Source: Roseovarius sp. W115 | Lineage (GTDB): Bacteria > Pseudomonadota > Alphaproteobacteria > Rhodobacterales > Rhodobacteraceae | Assembly (NCBI RefSeq): GCF_032842945.2 | Contig: NZ_CP146606.1 | Location: forward strand, 372,001 to 436,000 | Length of the DNA stretch: 64,000 bases | Direction: 5' to 3' | In this document: positions 45,481 through 54,026 of the stretch, piece after piece | How positions within the stretch are numbered: the stretch's first letter is position 1 | Layout of the letters: the number at the start of each line of letters is the position of its first letter | Position numbers and translations under genes: made by a program | The notes under the pieces: generated by a model | The model's input: only the letters and a program-made list of their open reading frames with translations | What the model was told of the DNA's origin: nothing | Database searches by the model: none

Positions 45481-45801
45481 ATGAGCTACATCGCAATGAA
45501 CCGGTTTCAGGTGAAAACCGGCGCTGAGGCGCAATTCGAAGAGATGTGGCGCTCGCGCGAAAGCCGGCTCAAAGAAACGCCGGGATTTCAAGAGTTTCGT
45601 CTTCTCAAAGGGCCTGAGGGAGATGGCTTTTGCCTGTATTCCAGCCACGTGGTGTGGGCCAGCCGCGCTGATTTCGAGGCCTGGACCAAGTCGCAGAATT
45701 TCCGCGATGCGCATAAAGATGCGGGGCGGTCCAAAACGCAGGATGCATTGATGGGACCGCCGCAATTTGAGGGCTTTGAAACAGTGCTGCACGAGGTCTG
45801 A
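45481..45801 (+). CDS. Antibiotic-biosynthesis-monooxygenase (ABM)/HmoB-like protein
   Basis: A 106-residue ferredoxin-like-fold protein. It starts at 45481 (MSYIAMNRFQVKTGAEAQFEEMW). The pattern includes SRLKETPGFQEFRLLKG and ASRADFEAWTKSQNFRDAH, matching small ABM proteins related to heme-degrading IsdG/HmoB. The substrate here is unknown. It is followed 4 bp later by DUF2237, forming an apparent small operon with the AhpD-like gene. Confidence 0.85.
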   Translation: MSYIAMNRFQVKTGAEAQFEEMWRSRESRLKETPGFQEFRLLKGPEGDGFCLYSSHVVWASRADFEAWTKSQNFRDAHKDAGRSKTQDALMGPPQFEGFETVLHEV

Positions 45802-45805
45802 AACC

Positions 45806-46191
45806 ATGGCGATGAAAATGGACACATCCGTCAACGTGCTGGGGGGCGGCTGGAGTTGTGCAGCAATGACCCAAAGACCGGCTTTTTCCGCGACGGGCAT
45901 TGCAACACCTGTGCGGAGGATCACGGCAGTCACACGGTCTGCGCCTTGATGACGGCCGAGTTCCTGGCGTTCTCCAAATATGTCGGCAACGACCTCAGCA
46001 CGCCACGGCCAGAGTTTGGATTTGCCGGTTTGAACCCCGGAGATCAGTGGTGCCTGTGTGCCTCACGCTTTCTGCAAGCCCACGACGAAGGATGCGCCCC
46101 GAAGGTACGGCTTGAAGCGACGCATGCGCGGGCGTTGGACATTATTCCCTTAGAAGTTCTCAAACAACATGCGGCGGAGGCTCAGGGATAA
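45806..46191 (+). pseudogene. DUF2237 protein, frameshifted near the N-terminus
   Basis: A DUF2237 protein of about 128 residues. The first frame gives MAMKMDTSVNVLGGGWSCA; the second gives CSNDPKTGFFRDGHCNTCAEDHGSHTVCA to the end. Adding one base in the G6/CGGC stretch (45841-45850) gives the usual VLGG-LELCSNDPKTGF junction. The family has many conserved cysteines and no assigned function. The four cysteines in the N-terminal part suggest a metal or redox site. Confidence 0.85.
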
Positions 46192-46193
46192 GA

Positions 46194-46589
46194 ATGGCCA
46201 CGGTCACACTGATTTCCGATGAAGAGGCCACTCCAGAAGTGCGCGCTGTATATGACGATATTCGCACCACACGCGGCGGTGATTTCATCAACAATTTCTG
46301 GCGCGCTTTGGCGCATGATCCGGCTTTGCTCAAGGCGACGTGGGAGAGGCTCAAGGCCGTGATGGGGCCGGGCGAGATTGATCCGCTGACCAAGGAGATG
46401 ATCTATATCGCGGTGTCTGTTGCGAACTCATGTGAATATTGCGCGCATTCCCATACCGCTGCGGCCAAGGCCAAAGGCATGACAGAGGCGCAGCATGGCG
46501 AGCTGCTTTCTGTGATCGGGATGGCCAGTCAGACAAACGCGTTGGCCACCGCACTTCAAGTGCCGGTGGATGACGCCTTCAAGGTCTGA
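46194..46589 (+). CDS. AhpD/carboxymuconolactone-decarboxylase-family protein
   Basis: A 131-residue all-helical protein. The redox motif is CEYCAHSH with C80, C83 and H87, as in AhpD-like peroxidases. ATG follows the DUF2237 stop by 2 bp. It likely reduces peroxides through its disulfide, but the electron donor is unknown. It is last in the ABM-DUF2237-AhpD unit. Confidence 0.88.
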   Translation: MATVTLISDEEATPEVRAVYDDIRTTRGGDFINNFWRALAHDPALLKATWERLKAVMGPGEIDPLTKEMIYIAVSVANSCEYCAHSHTAAAKAKGMTEAQHGELLSVIGMASQTNALATALQVPVDDAFKV

Positions 46590-46595
46590 CGTCAT

Positions 46596-46711
46596 TAAAG
46601 CGTTTCGCGATTAACCTGACCAACAGATGGTCGCGAAACGCAGCGCGACACTCAATCGTTGCACGCGCCTCACCTTTTGCTGACGTCTCAGGTTAAAGAC
46701 GAAACGCTTTA
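46596..46711. repeat. Intergenic inverted-repeat element
   Basis: The left arm (46596-46619) and right arm (46688-46711) match in 21 of 24 positions as inverted repeats. They span the gap between two convergent genes and overlap the TetR stop codon. The arm is related to the element at 22882-22962. It may serve as a two-way terminator and appears to be a dispersed intergenic family. Confidence 0.6.
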
Positions 46712-47329
46712 GTCCAACTGCGCCTGCAAACCATTCAGTAAAACGTTTAGTCCGAATATGAAATCCGCGTCTGTGTCGGGCGCGGTTATCTCATCGACCA
46801 GGCTGTTGACCATGTCGTAATCACCGCCTTCCAGGCTTTTGATCAACGCATTGCGATCTTCCGGCTCCAGCCAGCCGCTGATCTCGTCCACGGCAAAGGC
46901 CTCGGTATACATCAAAAGCAGGTTGGCAGATTGTACGGTGGCTTTGCGCCCGAACCCCGCCTCTGACAAAGTTCTGTAGAACGCCTCGTGCAGGTTATGT
47001 TCGGCGGGCACCCATTTTTCGTAGGTTTCGTAAATCCGAAAGGCCCCGGGATGCCTGTTGGCCAAGGCCCGCAAGCTTGAACACAGGTTACGCAGATCCT
47101 GTTGCCAGTTCCCTGTCGCCTGAGGGATGTCGCACTCTTCCATGAGCGCCTGCATCACCGCGTGGATCAAGGCGTCTTTATTGGCATGGTGGTGGTAAAT
47201 GGCCATCGGGTCCACGCCCAGTTCAGCGGCCAACTTGCGCATGCTGAATCCTTTTTCACCATGTTTATCAATCATCTGCATGGCTGCAGCGGCGATACTG
47301 GGACCAGACAGTTTTTCGCGCTTGTTCAT
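46709..47329 (-). CDS. TetR-family transcriptional regulator
   Basis: A 206-residue regulator. The N-terminal HTH is GFSMRKLAAELGVDPMAIYHHHANKDALI, and a TetR C-terminal domain of the TetR_C type follows. It is divergent from a Tat-exported FAD amine oxidase gene, and a perfect inverted repeat lies 28-63 bp upstream of its start. Likely a repressor of that gene and of itself; the ligand is unknown. Confidence 0.92.
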   Translation of the reverse strand: MNKREKLSGPSIAAAAMQMIDKHGEKGFSMRKLAAELGVDPMAIYHHHANKDALIHAVMQALMEECDIPQATGNWQQDLRNLCSSLRALANRHPGAFRIYETYEKWVPAEHNLHEAFYRTLSEAGFGRKATVQSANLLLMYTEAFAVDEISGWLEPEDRNALIKSLEGGDYDMVNSLVDEITAPDTDADFIFGLNVLLNGLQAQLD

Positions 47330-47356
47330 ACCGGACCCTCGGTTCGTTTGACTTAC

Positions 47357-47392
47357 TCTACGGTGTAGAGTAATTTTCCTCTACACCGTAGA
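47357..47392. promoter_or_regulatory. TetR operator between divergent genes
   Basis: TCTACGGTGTAGAG (47357-47370) and CTCTACACCGTAGA (47379-47392) are perfect 14-bp inverted arms with an 8-bp spacer. Each arm is itself nearly palindromic (CTCTACGGTGTAGAG), so two dimers could bind. It lies in the 84-bp divergent region and should control both genes. Confidence 0.8.
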
Positions 47393-47413
47393 AAATGATA
47401 GAGGAAACTTGCC

Positions 47414-48766
47414 ATGCCGTCACGCCATCACTCTACTGCTCGGTCCGATTTCGACCGACGTCGCTTTCTGAAACTCAGCTCGGCAAGCGTGCTTCTTCCC
47501 GGTTTTGCCTATGGCCAGTCCTCTTTTCCCAGCAACCCGGATGTCGTGACCGTCGGCGCAGGGGCGGCAGGCATCGCTGCGGCGCACAAGCTGCGTGAAC
47601 GCGGTGTGAGCTATGTGCATGTCGAAGCCGCCGCTCAAGTGGGCGGGCGCGTGATCACCGAAACGGGTACGTTCGGTATGCCCTATGACGTTGGGGCGCA
47701 TTGGGTGCAGAATGAAACGCGTAACCCGTATTTCGAGCGGGCCAAATCCTCGGGCGGGCGGTTCTATCGCGCCCCGGAAGAATACGGAATTTACAACGAA
47801 AGCGGCCCTGCCTCTGAGGATGAAATCGCAAGCATGTGGGAGGCATGGGAAGCGGTCGAGGGGGCCATTTCCAAAGCCGGGAAATCCCGTCAGGATGTCG
47901 CGCCTGCATCCGTTGCACCAACCGACAACCCCTGGTCTCAAACAGGGTGGTTTGGGATCGGCTCCTGGGAGATGGGCAAGGATATGGACGCGTTTTCCTG
48001 CCTCGATTGGTGGGAATCTGCGGGCAGCAACGACTGGTATTACGCCGATGGGTACGGAACGCTGGTGGCAAATCATGCCAAGGGGCTTGATGTGGCGCTC
48101 AACACCGCCGTGACGAAAATCACCTGGGGCGGCGATGGGGTTGAAGTGGAAACCACAGGCGGCACCATCCGGGCCAAGGCGGTGATCCTGACCGTTTCAA
48201 CGGGGGTTCTGGCGGGAGAAGGCATCGCGTTTGATCCGCCTCTTCCGGTTGAGAAACAAGAGTCGTTCAACGCGATTTCGATGGGGTTCTACAACCACAT
48301 CGCCTTGCATTTCAGCGAGGACATCTTTGGCCTGGGTGAAGATGGCTACGTCCTGCACAAGGTCGATGACAGTTTTGAGGCGTTCGGCGTATTGGTCAAT
48401 GCAAGCGGAACCGGGCTGGCCTATTGCGATGTTGGCGGGGATTTCGCGCGGGAGCTTGAGCTTGCGGGTGCCGATACGGCCATGGACTTTGTGGTTGGAA
48501 AACTACGCAACCTCATTGGCGCTGACGTGGACAAGTACCTCACCAAAGGCACTGTATCCGAGTGGGGCAAAGACCCGTTTGTGCGCGGCTGCTATGCCTC
48601 GGCCGCTCCCGGTGGATTTCCCATGCGCGAGGTTCTGCGCCAACCGGTTGGGGACCGCATTTTCTTTGCAGGAGAAGCCTGTCACGAAGACATCTGGGCC
48701 ACGGTGGGCGGGGCGGATGTCACGGGGACACGAGTGGCAGAAGATTTAGCGGATCTTTTGGTTTAG
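47414..48766 (+). CDS. Tat-exported flavin amine oxidase
   Basis: A 450-residue flavoprotein. The twin-arginine signal DRRRFLKLSSASVLLPGFAYG directs export of the folded enzyme. The FAD motif VGAGAAGIAAAHKLRERG follows, then GGRVITETGTFGMPYDVGAHWVQ and C-terminal FFAGEACHEDIWATVGGADVTGTRVAEDL. It resembles monoamine/polyamine oxidases. Its divergent TetR neighbour and operator suggest induction by a substrate. A strong terminator follows. Confidence 0.9.
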   Translation: MPSRHHSTARSDFDRRRFLKLSSASVLLPGFAYGQSSFPSNPDVVTVGAGAAGIAAAHKLRERGVSYVHVEAAAQVGGRVITETGTFGMPYDVGAHWVQNETRNPYFERAKSSGGRFYRAPEEYGIYNESGPASEDEIASMWEAWEAVEGAISKAGKSRQDVAPASVAPTDNPWSQTGWFGIGSWEMGKDMDAFSCLDWWESAGSNDWYYADGYGTLVANHAKGLDVALNTAVTKITWGGDGVEVETTGGTIRAKAVILTVSTGVLAGEGIAFDPPLPVEKQESFNAISMGFYNHIALHFSEDIFGLGEDGYVLHKVDDSFEAFGVLVNASGTGLAYCDVGGDFARELELAGADTAMDFVVGKLRNLIGADVDKYLTKGTVSEWGKDPFVRGCYASAAPGGFPMREVLRQPVGDRIFFAGEACHEDIWATVGGADVTGTRVAEDLADLLV

Positions 48767-48788
48767 TCAGGAAACCATTGCCAATAAG

Positions 48789-48814
48789 AAAAGCCGCCGG
48801 AAGTGGCGGCTTTT
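48789..48814 (+). terminator. Terminator after the amine oxidase gene
   Basis: GCCGCC (48793-48798) pairs with GGCGGC (48805-48810) around a 6-base loop, flanked by AAAA and TTTT. The symmetric A/T flanks mean it may also stop the minus-strand gene that ends at 48836. Confidence 0.85.
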
Positions 48815-48835
48815 CCTGTCTTATTAATTAGATGT

Positions 48836-49411
48836 TCAGGCGCTCTTTTTGCGAAACACCACAAGACTTCCAAGTGCTGCGAGCAACATCCAAGCTGCTG
48901 CTGGAAGTGGTACGTTCGATGGTGGCGGAGGAGGCGGCGGTGTGCCGTCGCCCTTGTACCAAGCGTTGATGTGCGAGAAGCCATTTACCTGCTGGCCTTG
49001 GCCATTTGAGCCCAAGGTGCCCCACGTTCCAGAGAGATCTTTGGACAGATCAAGCACATAGAACGCAAAGGACCGCGCTTGTTTAAGGGCCAGCGCTAGA
49101 TGTGTGTAACCGCCCGTATTGGTGATCGACCAACTCTGACCACTCAGCATCAAGTCGATATTTCCAGTGCCATCGCCGGTGTCGTCATCTCCGAGCGTCC
49201 AGCCGTTTAATGTTCCATACCCCATTGCGCCTTCGTCATTTCCGACACCGCACCCTTCAGGCGTCAAGAACATGCCATCCTGCGTCGCTGCATAAGTTAC
49301 AGATCCACAGACCGCTGCCGATGCCGATGCCGGTGATGCAAAGAAACCAAACGCAGAAATAATCGCCGTTACAGCGAAAAGCTCTGCGAATCTGCGAAAA
49401 GTCCCTACCAT
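48836..49411 (-). CDS. VPLPA-CTERM surface/secreted protein
   Basis: A 191-residue exported protein. The start at 49411 (MVGTFRRFAELFAVTAII) gives a signal peptide cleaved near residue 30. The mature domain has GWTLGDDDTGDGTGN and a Gly/Asn-rich beta region, then a proline stretch. The C-terminus is VPLPAAAWMLLAALGSLVVFRKKSA, the VPLPA-CTERM sorting signal: motif, membrane helix and basic end, recognised by an exosortase. No exosortase is in the window. It is likely part of the cell surface or exopolysaccharide layer. Confidence 0.87.
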   Translation of the reverse strand: MVGTFRRFAELFAVTAIISAFGFFASPASASAAVCGSVTYAATQDGMFLTPEGCGVGNDEGAMGYGTLNGWTLGDDDTGDGTGNIDLMLSGQSWSITNTGGYTHLALALKQARSFAFYVLDLSKDLSGTWGTLGSNGQGQQVNGFSHINAWYKGDGTPPPPPPPSNVPLPAAAWMLLAALGSLVVFRKKSA

Positions 49412-49610
49412 TACGCCCCCTAGTTTACGAAGTAAATCGTTGAATTTGTTTTGTTTAAGGCGTCGTTCCACGACCTCACGACGACGTTACCACAATTTCG
49501 CCACATTTCACAATGTCGTGACCTTTCCAAACTGGAACAAATTGTTTCATTTGATGAAACAATTCAGAAGTCCGATTACTTTGACCCGAACGCAAAACCA
49601 AAAGAAGCCA

Positions 49611-49632
49611 GGCCCGGGGTTTCCCCCGGGCC
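49611..49632 (-). terminator. Terminator-like hairpin after the slipin gene
   Basis: GGCCCGGGG (49611-49619) and CCCCGGGCC form a very stable hairpin with a 3-4 base loop. It lies 11 bp past the slipin stop, and on the minus strand is followed by a T-rich stretch (CTTCTTTTGGTTTTG). Confidence 0.7.
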
Positions 49633-49642
49633 GGGCCTTGGC

Positions 49643-50791
49643 TTAGTCGCGCAGACGCACGAGATCGGTCATCAGACCTTCGGTTCCGTTGTGGACCGTC
49701 AGCCGTTCAACCTTGCCCGCGATGGTTTCCAGCGCCTCAAGTTCTTTGAGCCGCAGCATCACAGGGTTTTCGGCCATCACTTTGGCGGTGTTCAAAAGCG
49801 AGCGCGTTGCGTTCGTTTCTTCCCGACGCCGGATGACGTTGGCCTCTGCTTCCTTCTCAGCCGCAACCACGGCTGTCAGGATCTCGCGCATCTCACCGGG
49901 CAGGATCACGTCTTTCAGCGCGATCTCACCCACCTCGATCCCGATACGGGCCATTTCGGCACGCACCGTTTTCGCGGCCTCGGCGTCGACCGTCACTTTT
50001 TCGGCCAGAAGCCGGTCAAGTGTCAGCGCACCAAGGGTTTTCCGAAACGCCAGTTGCAGCGCACGGTGCAGGGCTTCCTCAAAATCCTTGACCGCACCAA
50101 CCGCACGTTCAGGGTCCGTCACGCGGTAATCCGCAGTCAGGTTCACCCGGATCGTAACCCGGTCCTTGGTCAGGATCTCCTGACCAGTGACCTCATGGGT
50201 CCGTGTCCGCAGATCGACCTGCTTGACCGCCACGTGCCGGCCCACTTTCCAGAAGGCGTGCGTGCCGGGCGCGAGCCGGCCCATCAGCACACCATCTACG
50301 GTGAGCATGCCCACATGCCCCTCGGCCACCTCGGTGGCGTTGAAGGCCGTGGTCAGACCCGTGCGCGTCAGACGTCGCGCAAGTGCCGTGGGCAGGTCCA
50401 GCGTGTCGGTCAGCGCGTGGCGCTCAACCGTCCAGGGGCCAGCCACCGTCCACAGAACCAGCCGCGTGTCCGGCAGGAGCACCTCGTAAGGCACGCCTTC
50501 GCGCAGGATCACGGCCACTTCGCCTTCACCGGCACGCACCTCAGTCAGATGTGCTTCGGCCAGATCGGCACGTTCCCGAAACAGCACACGCGTGTAGGGC
50601 GAGGTGAAACGGAGACGCTCGATATTGTGGACCTCGCGCACGGTATCGCGCGCCTTCAGGCGATGCTCGCCCGGTCCAAGAATGGCAGTGATCCGGCCTT
50701 TGGTCAGCACGAGCATCCGCTCGGTTTCCATTAGCGTGACACGTTCGTGACCGGTCAGCCGGTCCAGTGTTCGGGTCAGTACATGAGTCAT
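49643..50791 (-). CDS. Slipin/SPFH-domain membrane-associated protein
   Basis: A 382-residue band-7/slipin-type protein. It contains ILGPGEHRLKARDTVREVH, an SPFH domain with QEILTKDRVTIRVNLTADYRVTDPERAV and ALHRALQLAFRKTLGALTLDRLL, and a helical segment AAEKEAEANVIRRREETNATRSLL. Unlike many family members it has no clear N-terminal membrane helix. GGAGACGAAAG precedes the ATG. Slipins form membrane rings and are also found in bacterial RNA-repair gene sets. The tRNA-like elements upstream may be relevant. Confidence 0.88.
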   Translation of the reverse strand: MTHVLTRTLDRLTGHERVTLMETERMLVLTKGRITAILGPGEHRLKARDTVREVHNIERLRFTSPYTRVLFRERADLAEAHLTEVRAGEGEVAVILREGVPYEVLLPDTRLVLWTVAGPWTVERHALTDTLDLPTALARRLTRTGLTTAFNATEVAEGHVGMLTVDGVLMGRLAPGTHAFWKVGRHVAVKQVDLRTRTHEVTGQEILTKDRVTIRVNLTADYRVTDPERAVGAVKDFEEALHRALQLAFRKTLGALTLDRLLAEKVTVDAEAAKTVRAEMARIGIEVGEIALKDVILPGEMREILTAVVAAEKEAEANVIRRREETNATRSLLNTAKVMAENPVMLRLKELEALETIAGKVERLTVHNGTEGLMTDLVRLRD

Positions 50792-51162
50792 CTTTCGTCT
50801 CCTTTTCGTCTCGTCCTATCGTCGTCGCAAAGCGATAACTCCTTTTGATTTTCAATATGTTGGACCGGAATGGTCACAGGTGTTTATGCCTGCATCTCAG
50901 CAAGCGGAATGAGAGGCCCGAGGCCGCCCCGCGCCATGATCCCGCGCGGGAGTTGGGCGAGCGGGCGCATGGTGCGACCAGCGCGTAGGCCGGGGTTAGC
51001 CCCGACTTACGGGAAGGTGCACGATGCCACCATCATCCCCGCTCCGGCACAAAACCAGAGCAGCGGCGATCCTTCAGTATCCCCTCGTCCGAAGACAAAG
51101 AGATCCCTCCGGGCCACCTCTGCTGAGGCAACCCCGGACCAAATTTGGAGCCGTTGTTCTAC

Positions 51163-51200
51163 GGCGTGAGGGGAGTCGAACCCCAAGATCTCTCGATCTT
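51163..51200 (-). ncRNA. tRNA-like hairpin with T-arm
   Basis: On the minus strand, AAGATC-GAGA-GATCTT (51185-51200) forms a perfect hairpin. It is followed directly by a T-arm GGGG-TTCGACT-CCCC (51170-51184) and TCACGCC (51163-51169), which looks like an acceptor 3' strand without a matching 5' strand nearby. It resembles the tRNA-mimic module of Y-like RNAs or a tRNA remnant. Expression is unproven. Confidence 0.35.
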
Positions 51201-51208
51201 TTCCCAGG

Positions 51209-51281
51209 TGCAAATGGCAGGATTCGAACCTGCTACCCATCGATTACAATTCGATTGCTCTACCCAAAGAGCTACATTCGA
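51209..51281 (-). tRNA. Atypical tRNA-Thr (anticodon TGT)
   Basis: A 73-nt cloverleaf on the minus strand. The D-arm GCTC/GAGC, a perfect anticodon stem ATCGA/TCGAT with loop ATTGTAA, and a T-arm GCAGG-TTCGAAT-CCTGC are all present. The acceptor stem is weak: five Watson-Crick or G-T pairs next to a C-G pair, with a T-C mismatch at position 1, and no CCA is encoded. The anticodon TGT would read ACA. It differs from a normal alphaproteobacterial tRNA-Thr and may be acquired, decayed or a tRNA-like RNA. Confidence 0.6.
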
Positions 51282-51661
51282 AATTGGCGTGAAAGGCCAA
51301 CCCCTGATCGTGCGTCGCGGCCCTGGCATACGGGGTTCGGCAAAGCCGCCCGCACCGGGTGAGGATCAAAACCTCAGCCCGCTAGGGTCCGATCCGTGTG
51401 ATCGGGAGGCAGGTGATAGCGCCAACACAGTGAGTCGCCATATGGGTTCATTTACCCGCCCAAAACAGTCGTGATCTTTGCGCAACAATATTGCGAGGTT
51501 GGGTAATATTTGGAAAGACTGAATGAATGAAGCTTGTTTGGGAGCTGCATTCTCCGCGCCTTCACGCAACAAATTTTGGCCGCAGTCCCGGCCTTTGCGC
51601 CGGGACCTCTTGGCGCGTATGAACGAAGAGGTCCCGGATCACGTCCGGGACTGCGCCTCCC

Positions 51662-52891
51662 CTACTCCCGTTCGTCCATCTCAAAGCCCAGATGCCGCGC
51701 GACGGTGAAGATGTCTTTGTCGCCGCGCCCGCACATGTTCATGCAGATGATGTGATCGGCGGGCAGATCGGGCGCGATCTTCATCACATGGGCCAGCGCA
51801 TGGCAGGGTTCCAATGCGGGGATGATGCCTTCGGTCTCGCAGGAGAACTTGAACGCCTCCAGCGCCTCTTTGTCGGTGATCGAGACATATTCGGCACGGC
51901 CAATGTCGTGCAGCCAGCTGTGCTCGGGGCCGATACCGGGGTAATCGAGTCCGGCCGAAATCGAGTAGCCTTCCAAAATCTGGCCATCGTCATCCTGCAA
52001 GAGATAAGTGCGGTTACCATGCAGCACACCGGGGCGACCACCGGTCAGAGAGGCGCAATGTTCCATCTTCTGGTTCACGCCTTTGCCACCAGCCTCGACG
52101 CCGATGATCTGCACGTCTTTGTCGTCGAGAAACGGGTAGAAAAGCCCCATGGCGTTCGACCCACCGCCGATGGCCGCAATGATCGTGTCCGGCAGACGGC
52201 CCTCGGCCTCCTGCATCTGGGCCTTGGCCTCTTTGCCGATGATCTGCTGAAAATCACGCACCATCGCGGGGTATGGGTGCGGCCCTGCGACCGTGCCAAT
52301 GCAGTAAAACGTGTCGCGCACATTGGTGACCCAGTCACGCAGCGCGTCGTTCATGGCGTCCTTCAAAGTGCCACGACCAGAGGTCACAGGGATCACCTCG
52401 GCCCCCAAAAGGCGCATGCGGAAGACGTTGGGCTTTTGGCGCTCCACATCATGCGCGCCCATATAGACGATGCATTTCAGCCCAAACTTGGCGCAGACCG
52501 TAGCGGTGGCCACGCCATGCTGCCCGGCGCCGGTTTCGGCAATGATCCGGGTTTTGCCCATACGGCGCGCCAGCAAAATCTGACCCAGAACATTGTTGAT
52601 CTTATGCGCACCAGTGTGGTTGAGTTCATCGCGCTTGAGATAAATCTTGGCCCCACCCAGCCGCTCGGTCATGCCTTCGGCAAAGTAAAGCGGGCTGGGA
52701 CGGCCCACGTAGTGTTTCCACAGATGATCCATCTCGTCCCAGAAGGACTGATCCGTCTTGGCAAACTCATACTGTTTTTCCAGCTCAAGGATGAGTGGCA
52801 TCAGTGTTTCTGAAACAAACCGCCCGCCAAACTGGCCAAAGCGACCTTTCTCGTCCGGTCCGGTCATGAAAGAATTGAACAGATCATTCAT
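51662..52891 (-). CDS. trpB: Tryptophan synthase beta subunit
   Basis: A 409-residue PLP enzyme that joins indole and serine. The start at 52891 ([23 protein letters not shown]) matches the family. The PLP lysine is K97 in HTGAHKINN, and the phosphate loop GGGSNAMG and the GRGDKD C-terminal segment are present. It is divergent from the DUF4453 gene. It belongs to the block trpF-trpB near ihfB and rpsA. Confidence 0.96.
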   Translation of the reverse strand: MNDLFNSFMTGPDEKGRFGQFGGRFVSETLMPLILELEKQYEFAKTDQSFWDEMDHLWKHYVGRPSPLYFAEGMTERLGGAKIYLKRDELNHTGAHKINNVLGQILLARRMGKTRIIAETGAGQHGVATATVCAKFGLKCIVYMGAHDVERQKPNVFRMRLLGAEVIPVTSGRGTLKDAMNDALRDWVTNVRDTFYCIGTVAGPHPYPAMVRDFQQIIGKEAKAQMQEAEGRLPDTIIAAIGGGSNAMGLFYPFLDDKDVQIIGVEAGGKGVNQKMEHCASLTGGRPGVLHGNRTYLLQDDDGQILEGYSISAGLDYPGIGPEHSWLHDIGRAEYVSITDKEALEAFKFSCETEGIIPALEPCHALAHVMKIAPDLPADHIICMNMCGRGDKDIFTVARHLGFEMDERE

Positions 52892-53016
52892 CGCGCGTGT
52901 CCCTTGTCTCACCCGCAACTGAATATGGGACGGTTTGGGGATTTTCCAGCGAAAAGGCACCCGTGACTTTGCAGTTATCCCTTGGCGCAGGGCCAAGGGC
53001 GCGGCAGAATGAGGTC

Positions 53017-53580
53017 ATGCGCATTGTCCTGCTTCTCCTCGCTTTTGTTGCCAGCAGTGCTTCTGCCAATGAGGCCTGTGAGGATGTCTGGTTTACTCGA
53101 AATCTGATCTTTGACCGGGCAGGGTACTGTTTTGGCTCGACCCTGGGCCAGGCAGTTTTCGACAACAGCAATTGCATCGGAACGTCAGTGAGCATTCCGC
53201 CGGATCAAAAGCGCATCGTTGATGAGATCCGCGCGCTTGAGGCGCAGCATGGCTGCCAGGTCGACACCGGGAGGACAGGCCTTCGCCTGATTGACGCTGC
53301 GATCCGGCGGCAGTTGCGCGATTTGCCTATCCGGGATGAGTTTGAATCAGGGTGTCTTGGCTGGCTGGGACCGGTCGTTCCGTTACATGCGGGTCATGAC
53401 AACAGCTCGGCGGTGATCGGGCGGGTCGAGCCGGGCGATTACATCCTCTATTCGCATCTCGGCCGAGGCGGATGGAGCTATGTCACCACGCACACCGCCA
53501 ATTGGACCTCTCTGAAAAGTGGCGGCTGGATGCGACAGACCGGCGTGTCGGACGCGTCTTGCGCACAGTGGGCAGGTTAG
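53017..53580 (+). CDS. Secreted DUF4453/YARHG-domain protein
   Basis: A 187-residue protein. The start at 53017 (MRIVLLLLAFVASSASA) gives a clear signal peptide. The mature N-terminus ACEDVWFTRNLIFDRAGYCFGSTLGQAVFDNSNC is the Cys-rich YARHG/DUF4453 motif. An SH3-like C-terminal region (VPLHAGHDNSSAVIGRVEPGDYIL) follows. The function is unknown; a periplasmic or envelope role is likely. It is convergent with the GNAT gene. Confidence 0.85.
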   Translation: MRIVLLLLAFVASSASANEACEDVWFTRNLIFDRAGYCFGSTLGQAVFDNSNCIGTSVSIPPDQKRIVDEIRALEAQHGCQVDTGRTGLRLIDAAIRRQLRDLPIRDEFESGCLGWLGPVVPLHAGHDNSSAVIGRVEPGDYILYSHLGRGGWSYVTTHTANWTSLKSGGWMRQTGVSDASCAQWAG

Positions 53581-54026
53581 CCGAGCGCCAGTTTGAAGCC
53601 GGTATGTGACGCAACAAAGCCCATACGTTCATAAAAGCGGTGGGTGTTGGTGCGGGTGGTATTCATCGTCAGTTGTACGAGGCTGCATTCGGCAGCACGC
53701 GCGCGAGCGATCATGTCCCTCACCATCTCTTCGCCAATCCCCTGCCCGCGCAAGTCGCTGGCCACACGGACGCTTTCGATCTGGGCGCGGCGTGCGGCGC
53801 GTAGAGACAAGCCACTGATGAAGGTGATCTGGTAGGTGGCGATGACGCGAGCGTTCGGGCCTTCTCCAACGATGAGGTGGTTGTTGCCTTCGTCCTGCAT
53901 CCTGGCAAATGCCGCCTGGTAGTGATCCAGATCGGCGCCCTCGCGCGCTTGCCCCAGCATGTCGTCCTGCAGCAAGGCCAACACCGCGGGAACGTCAGCC
54001 TCTGTCGCTTTGCGAAAGGTGATCAT
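53577..54026 (-). CDS. GNAT-family N-acetyltransferase
   Basis: A 149-residue acetyltransferase. The acetyl-CoA motif is [23 protein letters not shown], followed by [20 protein letters not shown]. It starts with ATG overlapping the trpF stop (ATGA). The substrate is unknown; this group often acetylates small amines or N-termini. It is coupled to trpF translation. Confidence 0.9.
   Translation of the reverse strand: MITFRKATEADVPAVLALLQDDMLGQAREGADLDHYQAAFARMQDEGNNHLIVGEGPNARVIATYQITFISGLSLRAARRAQIESVRVASDLRGQGIGEEMVRDMIARARAAECSLVQLTMNTTRTNTHRFYERMGFVASHTGFKLALG

Larger units (their letters stand above)
50792..51661. other. Long intergenic region with tRNA-like elements
   Basis: About 870 bp between the slipin gene and trpB, with no supported protein gene. 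It holds a tRNA-Thr-like sequence, a hairpin/T-arm element and a 5-bp stem with a 7-base loop near 51356-51377 that mimics an anticodon arm. Several further GC-rich inverted repeats are present (for example around 50990-51005). I found no sigma-54 promoter of canonical spacing. Confidence 0.6.

Noticed and set aside
50792..51480. A possible sigma-54 promoter upstream of the slipin gene
   Set aside because: Several GG and GC pairs occur, but none has the required GG-N10-GC spacing with the TTGC box.
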